DNA of 6,197 nt. Origin: Betaproteobacteria bacterium (GTDB taxonomy: Bacteria; Pseudomonadota; Gammaproteobacteria; Burkholderiales; SG8-39). The notes beneath the pieces are model-generated. The model was not told the origin of the DNA and made no database searches. It was given only the letters and a program-made list of their open reading frames with translations. The position numbers and the translations under genes are program-made. Position 1 is the first letter of the stretch; every line of letters begins with the position of its first letter. Positions 4,919-6,197 of the stretch are shown here, piece after piece. The stretch covers positions 1 to 6,197 of the forward strand of contig VBCT01000241.1 in the NCBI GenBank assembly GCA_005882235.1, read 5' to 3'.

Positions 4919-5745
4919 CAGCAGAAATGACTTCCGCCACTGAAAATCTCGTCGAGATCTCCGGCGTCGAATTCTCGTACGGCTCGAGGAAGCTCCTGAA
5001 GGGTCTGAGCCTCAGGATTCCGCGCGGCAAGCTCGTCGCGATCCTGGGCGCAAGCGGCTCGGGGAAATCGACACTGCTTCGCCTGATCGGCGGCCAGGCG
5101 AAGCCCGACCGCGGCACGGTCAAGGTCGCGGGCCAGGTGGTCCATGAGCTCGACACGCACGAGCTCTACGCACTGCGCCGCAAGATGGGGATGATGTTCC
5201 AGGCGGGGGGGCTCTTCACCGACATGTCGGTGTTCGACAACATCGCCTTCCCGATGCGCGAGCACACCGAGCTCCCCGAGAGCGTGCTGCGCAGGATCGT
5301 GCTGATGAAGCTGCACGCAGTGGGCCTGCGCGGCACGCAGGCGCTGGCGCCGAGCGAGCTCTCCGGGGGGATGGCGCGGCGCGTGGCGCTCGCGCGCGCG
5401 ATCGCGATGGATCCCATGCTCGCGATGTACGACGAGCCTTTCGGCGGGCTCGATCCCATTTCTATCAACGTGATCGCGAATCTGATCCGGCAGCTGAACG
5501 ATTCGCTGGGCGCGACCTCCATCGTGGTGAGCTACGACGTGAGCGAGGCGGTGAAGCTCGTGGATCACGTCTACGTCATCGCGGATGGAGTGGTCGCGGG
5601 CGAGGGAACGCCCGAGGAGGTGCTCGCTTCCAAGGATCCCTACGTTCACCAGTTCATGCACGCGCAGCCCGACGGGCCGATTGCCTTCCACTATCCCGGG
5701 CGGCCGATCGGCGAGGAATTCGGGGTGGGGGGCGCGGCCCGATAG
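4915..5745 (+). CDS. MlaF-like phospholipid-transport ABC ATPase
   Basis: A 276-residue cytoplasmic ATPase. MlaF powers phospholipid movement between the outer and inner membranes with permease MlaE, MlaD and MlaB. Seen motifs: Walker A GASGSGKST at 45-53, Q-loop Gln96 in MMFQAGGLF, signature LSGGMARR at 149-156, Walker B LAMYDEP with Glu174, and D-loop GGLDP at 177-181. QAGGLFTDMSVFDNIAFP and the C-terminal DGPIAFHYPGRP match the MlaF subfamily specifically. The switch position, normally His in VVSHDV, is Tyr207 (TAC at 5533-5535). The ATG at 4915 overlaps the thiolase stop; the in-frame ATG at 4927 is an alternative. The long open frame continuing upstream on this strand is only the out-of-frame shadow of the thiolase and msrB genes. 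The next gene downstream is on the other strand, so no mlaE, mlaD, mlaC or mlaB follows. Confidence 0.9.
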   Translation: MTAEMTSATENLVEISGVEFSYGSRKLLKGLSLRIPRGKLVAILGASGSGKSTLLRLIGGQAKPDRGTVKVAGQVVHELDTHELYALRRKMGMMFQAGGLFTDMSVFDNIAFPMREHTELPESVLRRIVLMKLHAVGLRGTQALAPSELSGGMARRVALARAIAMDPMLAMYDEPFGGLDPISINVIANLIRQLNDSLGATSIVVSYDVSEAVKLVDHVYVIADGVVAGEGTPEEVLASKDPYVHQFMHAQPDGPIAFHYPGRPIGEEFGVGGAAR

Positions 5746-5764
5746 CGAATCGAGGGCCGCCGCC

Positions 5765-6197
5765 TCATTCGACCCGGATGTTCTTCTCGCGGATGATCTT
5801 GCCCCATTTCACCGTCTCGGACCTGATGAGTTCTCCGAACTGCTCCGGTGTGCTCGCGACGATCTCGGCGCTCTGTGTGTCGAACCTCGGCTTCACGTCG
5901 GGCGAAGACAGGGTCTTCGCGAGCGCGGCGTTGAGCCTTTCGATGACCGCGCGCGGCGTTCCGGCGGGGGCGATGGCCCCCACCCAGGACGTCGTCTCGA
6001 ACCCGGGGTAGAAGTCTGCGATCGTCGGCAGGTCCGGGAAGTGCGGCGAGCGCTCGCGTCCGCTGGTGGCGAGGCCGACGAGCTTTCCGGACTTGACGTT
6101 CTGCCCGATCGCGCCGCCCGCCTGGATCAGCATCACCTGCACCGTGCCCGAAACGAGATCGTTGATCGCCGGCCCGCCGCCCTTGTAGTGCACCGCC
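5765..6197 (-). CDS. Bug/TctC-family periplasmic solute-binding protein, 5' end beyond window
   Basis: The C-terminal 143 residues of a tripartite tricarboxylate transporter receptor (Bug) protein, normally about 320 residues and exported to the periplasm; the signal peptide and first lobe lie past the right edge. Seen family features: HYKGGGPAINDLVSGTVQ at the start, then KLVGLATSGRERSPHFPDLP with PTIADFYPGFE, the WVGAIAPAGTPRAVIERLN helix region, and the closing EKNIRVE. Bug proteins bind carboxylates and similar small polar molecules; the ligand cannot be told from this half. The frame is open to the edge, so any start inside the window, such as the GTG at 6193, is artificial. It converges on the MlaF-like gene with 19 nt between stops, so it is not part of that operon. 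Confidence 0.93.
   Translation of the reverse strand, partial: AVHYKGGGPAINDLVSGTVQVMLIQAGGAIGQNVKSGKLVGLATSGRERSPHFPDLPTIADFYPGFETTSWVGAIAPAGTPRAVIERLNAALAKTLSSPDVKPRFDTQSAEIVASTPEQFGELIRSETVKWGKIIREKNIRVE

Noticed and set aside
4603..5691. A 362-codon open frame on the minus strand
   Set aside because: It lies antisense to the clear thiolase and ABC ATPase genes and has a His/Arg-rich sequence with no domain I recognise.
3178..5745. An 855-codon open frame on the plus strand
   Set aside because: Only the last 276 codons, from 4915, encode a recognisable protein (the MlaF-like ATPase). The upstream part is antisense to msrB and out of frame with the thiolase gene, with Arg/Ala/Gly-rich composition typical of GC-rich shadow frames.
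6191..6193. GTG as the start of the Bug-family gene
   Set aside because: The frame continues to the window edge, and the residues before it (an Ala codon at 6194-6196) belong to the middle of a family that is about 320 residues long; this is truncation by the window.

Overview
The window is a 6.2-kb stretch of GC-rich, densely coding chromosomal DNA. A betaproteobacterium, probably of the Burkholderiales type, fits best. The reasons are high G+C in third codon positions, a Bug/TctC-type periplasmic solute-binding gene (a family greatly expanded in that group), a Tyr/Pro-rich glycine-zipper envelope protein, and TACAAT-type -10 boxes lying almost on the start codons. This assignment is inference. 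I see no mobile element, CRISPR array, tRNA or rRNA.

Layout: (1) 2-940, minus strand: a SrkA/YihE-type stress-response kinase, cut at the left edge. (2) 1019-1417, minus: a small exported glycine-zipper protein, separated from srkA by a strong UUCG-capped hairpin. (3) 1535-2203, plus: a soluble protein with an ACT-like N-terminus and a V4R (4-vinyl-reductase-type) C-terminus. (4) 2261-2998, plus: a stand-alone seven-helix MHYT membrane sensor. (5) 3039-3536, minus: a methionine sulfoxide reductase B with a Tat-like signal peptide. (6) 3644-4918, plus: a thiolase (FadI-like acyl-CoA acetyltransferase). (7) 4915-5745, plus: an MlaF-like ABC ATPase, coupled to the thiolase by an ATGA overlap. 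(8) 5765-6197, minus: the C-terminal part of a Bug/TctC-family binding protein, cut at the right edge.

How the genes may fit together: srkA, the exported MsrB and the glycine-zipper protein all point to envelope or oxidative stress. The V4R and MHYT genes are two sensory modules side by side, neither with a recognisable output domain, so they may work as a pair or through partners elsewhere. The thiolase and MlaF-like ATPase form a two-gene operon joining fatty-acyl-CoA metabolism to a lipid-transport ATPase whose usual permease and substrate-binding partners (MlaE, MlaD, MlaB) are not beside it.

The points most worth a second look are the ACT-V4R protein with an altered metal-site pattern, the V4R/MHYT pair, the orphan MlaF with tyrosine in place of the switch histidine, an inverted repeat that overlaps the V4R ribosome-binding site, and a 12-bp palindrome between msrB and the thiolase gene. 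None of these amounts to a demonstrated new system.
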